Positions 1 to 10,568 of a DNA stretch of 22,500 nucleotides are shown here, piece by piece. The notes below the pieces were generated by a model that was not told where the DNA came from, searched no databases, and worked only from the letters and a program-made list of their open reading frames with translations. Position numbers and translations under genes: made by a program. The stretch lies in the NCBI GenBank assembly GCA_012295275.1, contig CM022674.1:3155742-3178241 (forward strand). The letters run 5' to 3'. Origin of the DNA: Chrysomallon squamiferum (lineage: Eukaryota; Mollusca; Gastropoda; Neomphalida; Peltospiridae). How positions within the stretch are numbered: the stretch's first letter is position 1; each line of letters starts with the position of its first letter.

Positions 1-300
1 ATAAAAACATCCATAAATGTAATATTTTTAGTTTAGTAGCAAAATGCACTTAAAATAGTCATACATCACCACAAAATGTAAATTTTCATACTTCTAATTA
101 ATTAATGTGCACTATAGTGTATTAAGGAAATGTGTCAAAGTTTTAGTAGTTTATTAGAATCCTACTCTGGATAATGGTTTAGAAAGATACTAATGATGTA
201 ATTTTGGAGCTAGACACTACAAAATGTAAGAAGGTGAGGTTTAAACTGTGACACGGAAATTACCGTAATCCTAACTGTCAACAACTGTTTTTCTTCTTCA
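1..300. other. AT-rich unique sequence, no gene seen
   Basis: Unique AT-rich sequence with short A and T runs. No open frame of useful length, convincing splice pair or repeat array is visible. It is best read as intergenic or intronic DNA. Confidence 0.5.
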
Positions 301-460
301 TCTTTCTTTTTTTTTTTTTTTATTGTTGTTATTTTTCTTTATTTGTTTGCTTGTTAGTTAATTTGTTTGGGTTTTGGGGGTTTTTTTTTACATCCTCATC
401 TTGTATTTATTTTTTATATTGTTTTATGTTTTCGTTAAAAGTGAAAAAAGTTATTTGCAA

Positions 461-840
461 AATAATTAAACAAATAAATGTAGTAGTAAAAATAAAATAA
501 GTCAGTATATTATAAGAATAAATAAATAAAAAAAAATAAAAAATAAACAAATAAAAAAAAAATATAAACAAATAAATTAATTTAAAATAAAAAAAATAAA
601 ATAAACAAATAAACTAACAAAAAAATATAACAAATAAATAAATATAAAATAAATAAAGAAAGAAGTATTTAATAAACAACCAAACAAACAAACAATTAAA
701 CAAAATATAAGCAACAAACAAATAAACACATACAAAAAAAAAAAAATAATAATAATGTGGATAAATTACAACTGATTAACAAAAAAATAAATTATAATCG
801 ATAAATTATAATAATAATGATTAATAATAATAATTTAAAT

Positions 841-875
<35 letters not shown>

Positions 876-900
876 CAACAATAAAATAAAGAAATCAAAT
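461..900. repeat. Degenerate A-rich tract of AAAT/AAAC units ending in an (AAT)n array
   Basis: About 440 bases built almost only of A and T with scattered C, dominated by AAAT and AAAC words. It passes into a cleaner (AAT)n run at about 839-871 and a short (AAC)n run at about 871-883. It looks like an old tetranucleotide array that has decayed, with a younger trinucleotide expansion at its right end. No coding potential. Confidence 0.8.
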
Positions 901-1211
901 AAATATTCGTCCGATGTTTTAGCCTGCGAGTAAAAAATGCATTTGTTCAGTATGCATATAACACAACATAACAGTCGTAAACAAAATTCACACTCCGACA
1001 CCGGCGAGGGTCAAAGGTTAATCTTCACACAATATAAAATATCTGTCAGTCACCCAATGCAGGGCAGACATGTTGAAATATTGCTCCTCGCTGCAATTTC
1101 GACGCAAGTCGTTCGCACAAAGTTAATCTTTACCCCCCGGAGATACATAAATTATTCATGAAAAAAAAAAAAAAAAAAAAAATCACCGGATAACAGAACA
1201 TCAATTATCTT

Positions 1212-1230
1212 TGACCTTAACCTCTGACCT
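1212..1230. promoter_or_regulatory. Clustered nuclear-receptor half-sites
   Basis: Three half-sites lie head to tail: TGACCT (1212-1217), TAACCT (1218-1223) and TGACCT (1225-1230). Read on the minus strand this is AGGTCA-G-AGGTTA-AGGTCA, so it contains a direct repeat with spacing 1 and one with spacing 0. Such elements are typical for HNF4, COUP-TF and RXR partners. Function is inferred from the motif only. Confidence 0.3.
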
Positions 1231-1319
1231 CCCCGACGGTTAAAAACAATTGGACTCAGTGGTGCAGCCAGCGAGGTGTTTTAGAATTTCGGTTCTCTTT
1301 GCCAGGTCGGTAGAGGTCG

Positions 1320-1331
1320 TATGACGTCATA
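1320..1331. promoter_or_regulatory. Palindromic CRE-like site (TGACGTCA)
   Basis: TATGACGTCATA is a perfect 12-base palindrome holding the full CREB/ATF consensus TGACGTCA at 1322-1329. It sits just before a poly(A) run. No adjacent promoter or exon is evident, so it may be a chance match or a distal site. Confidence 0.35.
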
Positions 1332-1577
1332 TTATTAAAAAAAAAAAAAAAAAAAAATACTCCGATGACACTAATGCAGTTTCGTGTTAATATTACGAGT
1401 AATGGTGTCCAGTAACTTTTCGTCTGGATTTATACGTAACTGAAGTCTGTAACGGTACTCGTTTTAACCCGTGGGCCTCATTTCCGATGTCAGGTTTCTG
1501 TGGATCTCATTATAATAATTTATGCCATTATGATATTTATTTCTTCACTGGGTTCATTAACTGGTTGGCTGTGTTGT

Positions 1578-1597
1578 AAAAAAAAAAAAAAAAAAAA
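1578..1597 (+). repeat. Poly(A) run (A20)
   Basis: One of many A runs of about 16-44 bases in this window. Others are at 1161-1182, 1337-1357, 15745-15766, 16869-16886, 20869-20885, about 21042-21057 and 21578-21605. Some may be tails of old retroposed copies, but no insertion-site duplication was seen here. Confidence 0.6.
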
Positions 1598-1685
1598 TGT
1601 CAGATTATGGCAATTTTCGATAATACAATAGTGGTTCACGTGCGTGGTATGGAGAGAGAAAAAAAAATAGTTTGTGTTTTATGGA

Positions 1686-1726
1686 GACGTGTGTGTGTGT
1701 GTTTAAATTAACATTATTATTATTAT

Positions 1727-1763
<37 letters not shown>
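1686..1763. repeat. Compound (GT)n, (ATT)n and poly(T) array
   Basis: A short (GT)n at about 1689-1702 is followed by (ATT)n and then a T run of about 36 bases up to 1763. Simple repeat, no coding content. Confidence 0.8.
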
Positions 1764-1767
<4 letters not shown>

Positions 1768-1904
1768 GTAAATATCTACAGTTCTTGAACTGGGTTGTCT
1801 TTGTTTATTTTATTATATTTTTTATTTTTACTTTTTTTTAATGTTAACGTGCACTAAATTCATAATAAGTTTAAATATATATTTGAACTTAAGTCACTTA
1901 AAGT

Positions 1905-2068
1905 CATGTTTTATTATTATTATTATTATTTTTTTTTTTCTTATTAACAGTAGTTGTTGTTGTTCTAGTAGCATCAGCTAATAGCAATAATAATAATAAT
2001 ATTGGTAATAAATAATTTAATAATTTCATATACATAATTATTGTTATGGATCAGATATTTCCCGCTAT

Positions 2069-2099
<31 letters not shown>

Positions 2100-2190
2100 T
2101 TATCGTCATTATCATCACTTTCATCTCAAAATTATTATTATTATCATTATCATCTCATTCTTCTTCTTCTTCTTCTTCTTCTTCTTCTTC
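1905..2190. repeat. Cluster of (ATT)n, (ATTT)n and (TTC)n arrays
   Basis: (ATT)n plus T run at about 1911-1939, (ATTT)n at 2067-2102, then mixed ATT/ATC triplets passing into a (TTC)n run ending near 2190. The open frames over this stretch come from the periodic sequence and are not genes. Confidence 0.8.
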
Positions 2191-2239
2191 ATACTGTTTT
2201 TTTATTTTTCTTTGTGGCGAAGTTTTTTGCGATTGTTTT

Positions 2240-2343
2240 AGATAATGATTGCTGATGTCATTTTAAGCGAGCTTCTTTATTTTTCTTTTTATTCATCCGT
2301 CTGTCTGCTTATCTTTGTCTCTTTGTTAATATCATTATCAGTG

Positions 2344-2380
<37 letters not shown>

Positions 2381-2770
2381 TTCTGTAAAAATCTTCCATA
2401 ATTATGACGTAATCGAAAATTTTCTATCGTCTTCTCTAAAACTAGTAATAAAAATTTAAAAAAAAAAACGCATTAAAAAGAATACAGTATTCGAACAGTT
2501 ATTTTGTTTCTAAATCTTTCTACAGTTTCCGTTTCCACCTTCTTGACTTAAAAACTATCAGAAATATCTGATCTCGTTTCGAGATAACCACAACAACAAA
2601 ACTGCAGTGTTAAAACACCAACAGGCAGGAAACATCGCTGGTGTTCGACAAGGGTTAACGATAACCTCCAATGTTCTCTGAGTTTCGTGTCAGTGCGTTT
2701 CAAATCTCTTTATTACCAGTCGCAGATTTAATATTGTCAGACACGGATTTTGCCGAAGACAAATCTATAT
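2240..2770. other. Mostly unique sequence, no gene seen
   Basis: Contains an (ATT)n microsatellite at about 2345-2379 and otherwise unique AT-rich sequence. No recognisable exon, RNA gene or mobile element was found. Confidence 0.5.
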
Positions 2771-2774
2771 AGGC

Positions 2775-2810
2775 TTTTTTTTTCTTTTTTTTTTTTTTTT
2801 TAATTTTTTG

Positions 2811-2863
<53 letters not shown>

Positions 2864-2875
2864 TGTCAGATCAAA

Positions 2876-2909
<34 letters not shown>
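2775..2909. repeat. Poly(T) followed by two very long poly(A) runs
   Basis: T9-C-T17 at 2775-2801 is followed after a short spacer by A44 at 2818-2861. Seventeen bases later comes A31 at 2879-2909. The T and A runs are complementary, so the DNA could in principle extrude as a hairpin. Homopolymers this long are also prone to length errors in assembly. Confidence 0.85.
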
Positions 2910-2912
<3 letters not shown>

Positions 2913-3205
2913 GGTTTTATTACAAGGTATCGGTTTTCGCTAAAATAAATTTACTTCTGGCACTTGTTCTTTTTCAAGATAAACTGCCATGTGGATGAAA
3001 CTGAGCTTTAATTTATTGTCCCGAATGCAAGAGGAAAATGCTCTTCGCTGTCTTTTTGCTCGTACATCACGTGTTTGTTATGTGTACTGCAGGTGAAGTG
3101 TTCCGTTTGTTTCGTCGAGTCTTTAGTAAACCGAGACTTCCTACTTGTCTCTTAAACAAGTCAGAACCTTTCTGTATTACTGTTATTATTAACATCGTAT
3201 ATGAT

Positions 3206-3220
3206 GAGAGCGATGATAGC

Positions 3221-3253
<33 letters not shown>

Positions 3254-3306
3254 AACAAGAAATATTAATAATAATAATAGTAATAATAATAAAAATAATA
3301 GTAATA
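3206..3306. repeat. (GAT)n followed by (AAT)n
   Basis: A GAT/GAC-type run at about 3221-3253 passes into interrupted (AAT)n at about 3265-3306. The aspartate-rich or serine-rich frames read through it are repeat artefacts. Confidence 0.8.
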
Positions 3307-3730
3307 AATCTTTAATAATTTCACGTTATACATAATTATTGTTATGGATCACACAGATACTAAGAAAGGATACCAGCTGTTTTCATAGCTGATGCTTTGC
3401 ATTTATTTATTTATTTATTTATTTACTGTTTTAATCAACGAAATATCTTTAGTATTCACTTTCCAATTCACAAGGAAAGCGCATAAATAAAACTCGGAGC
3501 TCCGTCATGAACGGGAAATTGCTGTAACTGCGCTCCGAGGAGGACTGATCCTGAAATCTATCAACTATTTAAAACAAATCGTCAAACATCTGTTACTGTA
3601 TGACAAGAAGTAAACACTTCGTATAAAATACGTTTATTTATTTATCATGTTAATTGTGTCGTTGTAGTTATAACAGTATTAATAAACAAATGACTGTAAT
3701 AAAACGAAGTCGTTGGAAATACCAAGAAGT
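3307..3730. other. Unique sequence with an (ATTT)n array and a small inverted repeat
   Basis: (ATTT)n at 3401-3424, otherwise unique. CTCGGAGC at 3493-3500 and GCTCCGAG at 3532-3539 form a perfect 8-base-pair inverted repeat with a 31-base loop. CGGAGCTCCG at 3495-3504 is itself palindromic. No gene recognised. Confidence 0.45.
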
Positions 3731-3900
3731 TATTTACGAAGACGACGACAACAAACACCGTGAATAATGAAGACGGCAACAACGACAGTGGTGACGTGAA
3801 TCATGATGAAGATGATAAAGATAATTACCATGGCAATGATAATGAATAATGATAATTCACTATGACTTTTATGAGGACGATGATAATGACTACTATGATA
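3731..3900. repeat. Decayed GAC/GAT/AAC trinucleotide array
   Basis: GAC, GAT, AAT and AAC words recur throughout, but phase and purity are lost and stops occur in frame. This looks like an old triplet microsatellite well advanced in decay. Confidence 0.5.
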
Positions 3901-3959
3901 AATTTTAAAAATAAAGTTCGCCAGTTTGAAATAAAGGTTTTGATATAAGTACACATTTC

Positions 3960-5060
3960 TCACATTCATTGGAAAACTGTAGCAGGTTTTTCGCGAGTAA
4001 AAAAAAAAATTCGAGTATCTCGTGAAATGTTTAATTGGCTGAGGTTTCTGTGGATGTTTTATTTTTTTATTTTTTTTTTTATTCTATTTTTTTTACTGTG
4101 GACACTTTCCTACAGGGTTCAACAAGACCAAACTCTCGAGAACAAAGCTGAAAAAATATTTGTCCTCTGAGAAAGTTTTTCCAATGACAAATTAGCCCAA
4201 TGAAAACTTCTTTCGAATGTTTGCTGTAAATCCTCTTCCACTGACAACCATTGAGTTAATCTCGATGTCCGGCTCGCTAATTGGTACACCAACCCAACAC
4301 GTGTGGTCATTCAAACTGCCCAGTTCAAAAAAAAAAACTGACCTTAAATTGTATTTAGCATCACTCCAGCCAATTATTCGGGCCTGAGATAAGACTGTAA
4401 ATATATATACTAGCCTCATCAGCTTTGTTACGCTTTTTCTATGTAACAATACCAGTCTAGGCAGCTTTAATCTTCTTTTTTCTAAACCCTTTTATATCTT
4501 TCCATAAAGATGCTCGGGTTTTATTTTTTATTTTTTATTTTTTTCAAACTAGGATAGTCAGGTACGCTCATTACGAATGTTTTAACAATGTGATGTGCTT
4601 GAGAAGCTTTGCGTGTGAATGTATATTTATATCTGTTTTATTGTTCACTAAAATACGATTAAGCGCGCAGACAATGTCGCTTGAAGCATTGAAAAAAAAA
4701 AAAAAAATAAAAAAAAGGAGTAGTCGTCCATGTCTTTATCAATTAGCGGGCCCTTGTGAATTAGTTGAAACTCGAATAACAGCAGACTTGACATGTTTGA
4801 GTACGTTCACCTGCTTGTGTCCAGTTCTTAATTACACGTGCGAGCAGAATATTCTTCTTTCTTTTTTTTATTGTTATCTTCGAAATATCAGGTTGTTTTG
4901 TGCTTGGGGAGAAGATGTTAATTCGGGTTAAATGTATAGCACCGAAAGTAACGAGGCGTAATTTTTACAGTTTATGTTTTTTGTTTTTTATTTTTTTTTT
5001 TTCTGTTAAAATACGTTTTATTTTTATTTTGTTATTTTTTTTTAAATTTAAATGATGACT
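3960..5060. other. Unique AT-rich stretch, no gene supported
   Basis: About 1.1 kb of unique sequence with T runs near 4060-4095 and 4520-4545 and A runs near 4691-4716. A 112-codon frame from ATG 4593 to 4931 is open, but its middle is lysine codons created by the A run. No splice structure or family similarity supports coding. Confidence 0.45.
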
Positions 5061-5099
5061 ATTCAGTGTTCTTTTTCTTATTCTGTTGTTTTTTTCTTA

Positions 5100-5354
5100 T
5101 TTTATTATTACTGTTATTATTATTATTCTTATTATTATTATTAATGTGTTTTTGTTTCATATATATATATATATCATATACATAACATACATTATACACA
5201 CACACATACATATGTACATACATACACATACATATATACATACATACATACACACACATACATACATACATACATACATACATACATACATACATACATA
5301 CACACACATATACACATACACATACATACATATGTACATACATACATATATACA
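5100..5354. repeat. (ATT)n, (AT)n and long (ATAC)n/(CA) compound array
   Basis: (ATT)n at about 5100-5144 and (AT)n at about 5158-5176 lead into a roughly 165-base ATAC/ACAC array. The block beginning CATATGTACATACATAC near 5209 recurs near 5330, so part of the array is duplicated internally. Tyr/Val/Met-rich and His/Thr-rich frames here are artefacts. Confidence 0.85.
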
Positions 5355-5389
5355 TTTCTAATGTCATTTACTTCATTACACTTCACTAT

Positions 5390-5988
5390 TACAATTACCC
5401 CTTCTTTTCTTTTTTACTTTTTCTCCACGAATAATCAACAAATTTTTTTTTATTTATTTATTTTTTTATTTTGTTTTTTTTATTTCTCCATATCAAAGTT
5501 AACCCTGAACGACAGGTTTTAAACAATCACGCGCTTACCTACGAACCAACCATCAACCTCACATCCTTTTAAAAACACAACAACCGCCTTGGGCACGTCG
5601 TCGTCGTAGTCGTTTTCACAGATAGGTGACCGATCCACGTGGCCATCGTGCCAGTGACACGTACAACAATAGACGAAGACGACGACGACAATGACAATGA
5701 AATGCAGTAAATCAACGGACTGTTAAAATCCTAAATGAAAACGAAGAGACGCGCCATTGAAAAGCGGGACGGGTGTTTTTTTAAATTGGTACCCATTGTG
5801 TGTCCGGATTAAAACGATATCGAGATGACGGAAGGATGTTCGGACAAAACGTGCCAGTCGGTGGATGACGTCGTGTTGACAATTCGCACCACGATGACGA
5901 TTGAGAAAGCATAGGTTTTTTTTTTTTTTTTTTTTGATAAAAGAAATGTGTGGTAGATAATTAAACACATAGGTAGATATAAATGTTT
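5390..5988. other. Unique sequence with CpG-containing motifs, no gene supported
   Basis: Unique, moderately CpG-containing DNA. The E-box palindrome CCACGTGG is at 5635-5642. GTC-rich and GAC-rich triplet stretches near 5602 and 5680 are roughly complementary. A minus-strand frame of about 80 codons (5723-5968) matches nothing I recognise and runs into a T tract, so I do not call it a gene. Confidence 0.4.
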
Positions 5989-6140
5989 TGTGTGTGTGTG
6001 TGTGTGTGTGTTACATAGCTATATGTGAAGGTGTCTGTGTGTTCTTATAAATATACGTACATAGATACATACATATACACATTCTGACACACACACACAT
6101 GCACACACATATATATAGATAGATAGATAGATACACATAC

Positions 6141-6237
<97 letters not shown>

Positions 6238-6411
6238 CAGACAGACACATAGATAGACAGATAGTTTATAAGCATAAATGTTTGTATATGTTTATTATAC
6301 AGCTGTATGTGAATAAGTATGTGTGTTTGCACATTATAAATATATATATATATATATATATATAACAAACACACAAACACACATACGTATTCACATACAT
6401 ATATATATATA
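5989..6411. repeat. Compound (GT), (ATAC), (CA), (GATA), (AT) array
   Basis: (TG)n at 5989-6011 is followed by ATAC/CA arrays and a long (GATA)n at about 6178-6236 ending in GACA units. (AT)n runs lie at about 6338-6364 and 6401-6411. The module (CA)n-(TA)n-(GATA)n occurs twice, near 6101 and 6159, which suggests local duplication. No gene. Confidence 0.85.
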
Positions 6412-6458
6412 ATCTTGTAAAACGAAATTTTAAAATCATATTACTGTGGCGACTTTTT

Positions 6459-6462
6459 ATAT

Positions 6463-6517
<55 letters not shown>

Positions 6518-6531
6518 TTTTTTATTTATTG
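6459..6531. repeat. (ATTT)n array
   Basis: About fifteen consecutive ATTT units, nearly pure up to about 6520, then a T-rich edge. It is the longest pure tetranucleotide (ATTT) tract in the window. Confidence 0.9.
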
Positions 6532-7062
6532 TTTTATTGTTTTATTGCTTTTTGTTTTATTTACTGAAACTGAAGCATCAGTATATATTGCCTGATAAGT
6601 CCACAATGAAAACGTTTGGTCAAATTTTGTTTGTTGTGTTTTTCTTGTCTGGATGATTTGTTGGTCTTGTTTTGTTTTTATTTGTTTCTTTGTTTCTGTT
6701 TTATAAAGAAAAAGATCAAAGAAAACGTTTTCTACCATTTTTATATTACTTTACTTCAAAATAAAAATCAGAGAGTTTAATTGCTTTCGTCCTCTCTAGC
6801 TATTCAGATCTTTTACTCCGATTGTTATTTACATGTTAACTCTTTATCTGTTACAGTTATTACTAAGATTTACCTGCATTGCAGAATTTATAAATTGTTT
6901 TTTTAAAAAAAAAATTCAGAGCGTACAAAATAAATGTTTAAAATGTCCCAGGTGAGTGCACGTTCTGAAATGAAATCATTTGATTTCGTTATTAATCTAT
7001 TTTTATTTTAAGTCTACGACGTGTTGACTTAGGTCCTTCTCAAATCTTTCATTACGTCATTT

Positions 7063-7064
<2 letters not shown>
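6532..7064. other. Unique T-rich sequence, no gene seen
   Basis: Unique DNA with many short TTTG and TTTA words. No exon, RNA gene or mobile element is recognisable. Confidence 0.5.
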
Positions 7065-7112
<48 letters not shown>

Positions 7113-7131
7113 GATGATGATTATGATGATA
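7065..7131 (+). repeat. (GA)22 followed by ATG/ATT triplets
   Basis: A pure purine (GA)22 run occupies 7065-7108 and is followed by ATG-type triplets to about 7131. A mirror-symmetric purine run of this kind can form triplex DNA under negative supercoiling. Confidence 0.9.
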
Positions 7132-8510
7132 CAGGTGCACTTCTGATAATGTAATAAATAATGCAGATGGAAATTATTATGAAGATTATGATTATGTGTT
7201 GATGATTTAAATAAAGTTATCTTCCCAGATTTTGTCAGTCTGTTTAGAGTATTTTGCATTTACTGTTACTGTCTTATTTATTTATTTTTGTCGCTGAAGA
7301 AAATTTTGTCATCAAATCTATGCACAAATACAGAAAAGATGAAAATGATTCTTCGTCTCATAAACTGGTAATGATTGGCAACACATCCAGTATCTTTCCT
7401 CTGACACATAGATAATTCAGAATAAGAACTACTCCATTTTTAATTTACTGTCACTTTTATCATTATCATACTTTTTTTTTTTTTTTTCGTTAACACCAGT
7501 TTGGCATCAACAATAATTTAAACTTTCACACGGAAATAAATATACAATCCTTCCGATAACCCCGAAACCGTAAAATCCAAAACACTGATTTAAACATCCA
7601 ATATCCTTTTCCCCTTTTAACGTACAGATAGATACTTCAGCATCGGAAGATTTACAATCACTTACCGCGAAATAAAATAAAATAATAACAACAATAATAA
7701 ATTTCAGGTGTTGCTTTCCTTTGTGAGCAAGGGCAGTTTCAACCGATAACCATCTTGTCAAGTTTTTCACGTCTTTTAAAAGAGTTTTGACTGTTAATCA
7801 GAATTTCCCAACCCATTGGCAAACAAAAATAAAATATTTCTGTGACAACGGTGGAGTGATAAGCGTGTAAAAATCTCACTTGAAGACTGGGAATTAACGT
7901 CGAAAACGGACACATAACACGTCCTGAACAAACACATGCCTTTGTCAGAAACCGCACGATCAAACGAAACCGCTGAAAGTTTCGACCGGGCAGAGTAGTG
8001 TGTATGTGTGTGTGTGTTTGTCGTAGGATTTACGTTGATCGTATCAAAGATAGTAATAATATATGAATGTTAGTTAGTACCCCGATAAATCACAGGTGGG
8101 CTGAGACGATTAAAATAATGTGTGAAGGAATTCGGAGCCCTTCGAGAGAGTTTTCCTTTTATGTATACGTGTTTGTTATTTTTAATTTACATGTTAGTGT
8201 ACATATTTTCATGCATGTAGACAGATGTATATATTAAGCTCACAGACACATAAACAGACAGACAAACAGACAGACTTGCAGAGAGAGAGAGACAAGCTAT
8301 TGTACGCTAAATTAATACATATCAAGCAATGTGGGAATTATTAAATTATATATTATTTAGTTTGTTAGCTGGCTAATTCATTAGGTCTTTATTTAGTTAT
8401 TGTAATCATTTGTTTATTTGTTTTATCATTTATCTGTTTGTCGATCTATCTGTCTCTATGGTTTTATTTTATTTCATTATTTATCGGTCAGTTAATTTTT
8501 GTAAGAGAAA
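7132..8510. other. Unique AT-rich sequence, no gene seen
   Basis: About 1.4 kb of mostly unique sequence with a T run near 7471-7487 and a short GACA/GA patch near 8255-8293. Minus-strand frames at 7507-7963 are short and unrecognisable. No RNA gene or transposon ends seen. Confidence 0.5.
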
Positions 8511-8513
8511 TTA

Positions 8514-8679
8514 AAAAAAAAAAATTAAATTAAAAAAAATAAAAAAAAAAAAAAAAAATTAGAAGAGAGAGAAATAAATAAATAAAATTTATAAAAAATG
8601 AACTGGAAAATGTTTTGGTTATTGATTTTAATGTTGTTTGGTTATCGCAAATCTAAACAATAATTATTCTCATTTTAAT

Positions 8680-8711
<32 letters not shown>

Positions 8712-8785
8712 AAAAAGAAGAAAGAAGAAGAAAATGAAGAAAGAAAGAAAACAAGAAAAGAGAAAAAGAAATAAGACTTTATGAC
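8514..8785 (+). repeat. A-rich tract and (AAG)n purine array
   Basis: A-rich sequence at about 8514-8560 is followed by (AAG)n from about 8682. Positions 8683-8734 are purines only. Scattered pyrimidines then appear up to about 8772. Confidence 0.8.
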
Positions 8786-8821
8786 AGTCATAATGAAAAT
8801 GCAGAATCATTTAAACTTTAA

Positions 8822-8982
8822 AATAATAATAAAAATTATCATCATCATCATCATCGTTATTATTATTATTCCCATTAATTATTGTTGTTGTTATTGTTAT
8901 TATCGTTGTTGTTGTTGTTATTGCTGGTGTTGTTATTATTATGATTATTATTATTTATTAGTGTTGTTGTTGTTGTTGATTA
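8822..8982. repeat. Mixed ATT/GTT/ATC trinucleotide array
   Basis: About 160 bases of 3-base periodic sequence mixing ATT, GTT and ATC, which is AAT, AAC and GAT on the other strand. The open frame through it comes from the periodicity. It resembles the arrays at 15.1, 17.3, 18.7 and 21.9 kb. Confidence 0.85.
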
Positions 8983-9059
8983 TTTTTACTTGTATATCTA
9001 GATTGTACATATTTATTTACAATAAAGATACCGAATGGTTGAAAACTAATTATTATTAA

Positions 9060-9375
9060 ATAAATGAATAAATAACACACAGTTTAGAGGCACCTAACGA
9101 CGGTACTTCTAACTTACAACATCGTTTAAAGTCACGTGGCATATAGCACATTGCGAGATTTTATTTAAACAGAGTCACAAGAGTTATCTCCCCTCACTAG
9201 ATCGCCAATGAAATGTTCCGTTAACTCAGTCTGTATAATTATTAGATCGGTTTGTAAAATTATCAGAGTTATTTCCCATTACTTAATTTCAGTGGGTATA
9301 GTACAAACCTTTCTATGAGTTTGGATGGATAGATAGATGGAAAAACTGTTAGAGAGAGACAGATACATATGCAGA

Positions 9376-9380
<5 letters not shown>
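9060..9380. other. Unique sequence carrying repeated GAGTTATYTCYC motifs
   Basis: AGAGTTATCTCCC lies at about 9180-9192, AGAGTTATTTCCC at 9265-9277 and AGAGTTATCTCTC at 9373-9385. Between the first two, TGTATAATTATTAGA and TGTAAAATTATCAGA form a direct repeat. I have an impression that GAGTTATCTCCC-type strings are common in molluscan non-coding DNA, but cannot confirm it here. A degenerate small mobile element is possible. Confidence 0.35.

Positions 9381-9452
<72 letters not shown>
9381..9452 (+). repeat. (CT)36 array
   Basis: Seventy-two bases of uninterrupted CT dinucleotide, a pure pyrimidine mirror repeat. Its left edge overlaps the last GAGTTATCTCTC-type motif. Confidence 0.95.
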
Positions 9453-9455
<3 letters not shown>

Positions 9456-10366
9456 TCAGTAAATATACAGTTTCTAAAAAGCTGATGAATTTAATTTTCG
9501 GGTAAACATTTTTAAAACATATTTCACTATTAACAGTTATTTTGCACTGTACGAGAATATTGTATGGAACGAAAATAGTGAGACATTGATTCGGTTACTA
9601 GAAAAGCTGCATTGAGTCTCGTACATAATTTTCATAGACTAAAAAGAAATATCAACAATATTCAATTAACCATTAAACTGTATCAAGCCGGAATGAGTAA
9701 ATAGTCACGTGAGCACACTGGCACAGCTATTAATCACTGTTCAGATCAGAATCATAATAACTAATAAAGACAGCCAGATATCCTAGTTTTCCACTCATGA
9801 TAGGTAAATTTCTAGAGAAAAAATATATATATTTTTTGGCTGTTTATCTACATCAAAACAGATATCAGGTTTATTTATTTATTTATTTTTATTATTATTA
9901 TTACCTTAACTGAGCTTCATATATCACTAAAATCCATCAAAAACCTGTGCTAAACCTGAATTCCACCTGATTTCCAAACACTGATAGCTATAAACATTAT
10001 TAATTTTATTTATTTATTTATTTATTTATTTTTATACTTGTTAATAGGTACATTTAAAACATCTCTTGCTCTTAACGTGCAAGAATAGCTACAGTGAATT
10101 TTTCTCTCTCATACGATCACCGTACAAATAATAGAAATTATGACATACTGACAGCTGTTTGTAATATCCATTCAGTCGATATCTTAGCTGGGCAGCTACT
10201 ACTTAATGACAGGAACCCTAGATTGTCCTCAGTGAGAGTAACTGGCCTTTTGTCTTATTATTATCTGTATGGTTATTAACTTAAGCTGACACCATATTGT
10301 TCAAGTAACCGTAGATTAAAAGGTGTTGAGAGTGCCGTTCTTTGCTCTCATAACCATAGTCGGAAA
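9453..10366. other. Unique AT-rich sequence with two (ATTT)n arrays
   Basis: (ATTT)n plus (ATT)n at about 9871-9903 and (ATTT)n at about 10004-10034. The rest is unique. A 61-codon frame at 10094-10279 has no supporting features. Confidence 0.5.
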
Positions 10367-10505
10367 GACAGACAGACAGACAGAGAGAGAGACAGACGGA
10401 CAAAGACAGACAGAGAGACAGATGGACAGACAGAAAGACAGACAGAGAGACAGATGGACAGACAGAAAGGAATATAGATATATAGATAGATATACACAGA
10501 CACAC

Positions 10506-10568
<63 letters not shown>

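Larger units (their letters stand above)
901..1580. other. Unique non-coding sequence with nuclear-receptor-like sites and poly(A) runs
   Basis: Normal-complexity sequence broken by poly(A) runs at 1161-1182 and 1337-1357. Open frames across it show no family resemblance. It contains GGGTCAAAGGTTA at 1008-1020, a triple half-site TGACCT-TAACCT-C-TGACCT at 1212-1230 and a palindromic CRE, TATGACGTCATA, at 1320-1331. These are motif matches only; binding is inferred. Confidence 0.45.

Noticed and set aside
1597-2878. ATGTCAGAT following poly(A) at both about 1596 and about 2863
   Set aside because: Shared string is only 9 bases and flanks differ, so it is probably chance.
4593-4931. 112-codon open frame with a hydrophobic start, lysine-rich middle and several cysteines, superficially like a small secreted peptide precursor
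   Set aside because: The lysine stretch is made by an A run, the upstream start context is weak, there are no splice or promoter signals, and the cysteine spacing matches no framework I can name.
5723-5968. 81-codon minus-strand frame
   Set aside because: Starts in and is extended by a poly(A/T) run and resembles no known family. The CCACGTGG nearby is not enough to argue for a gene.
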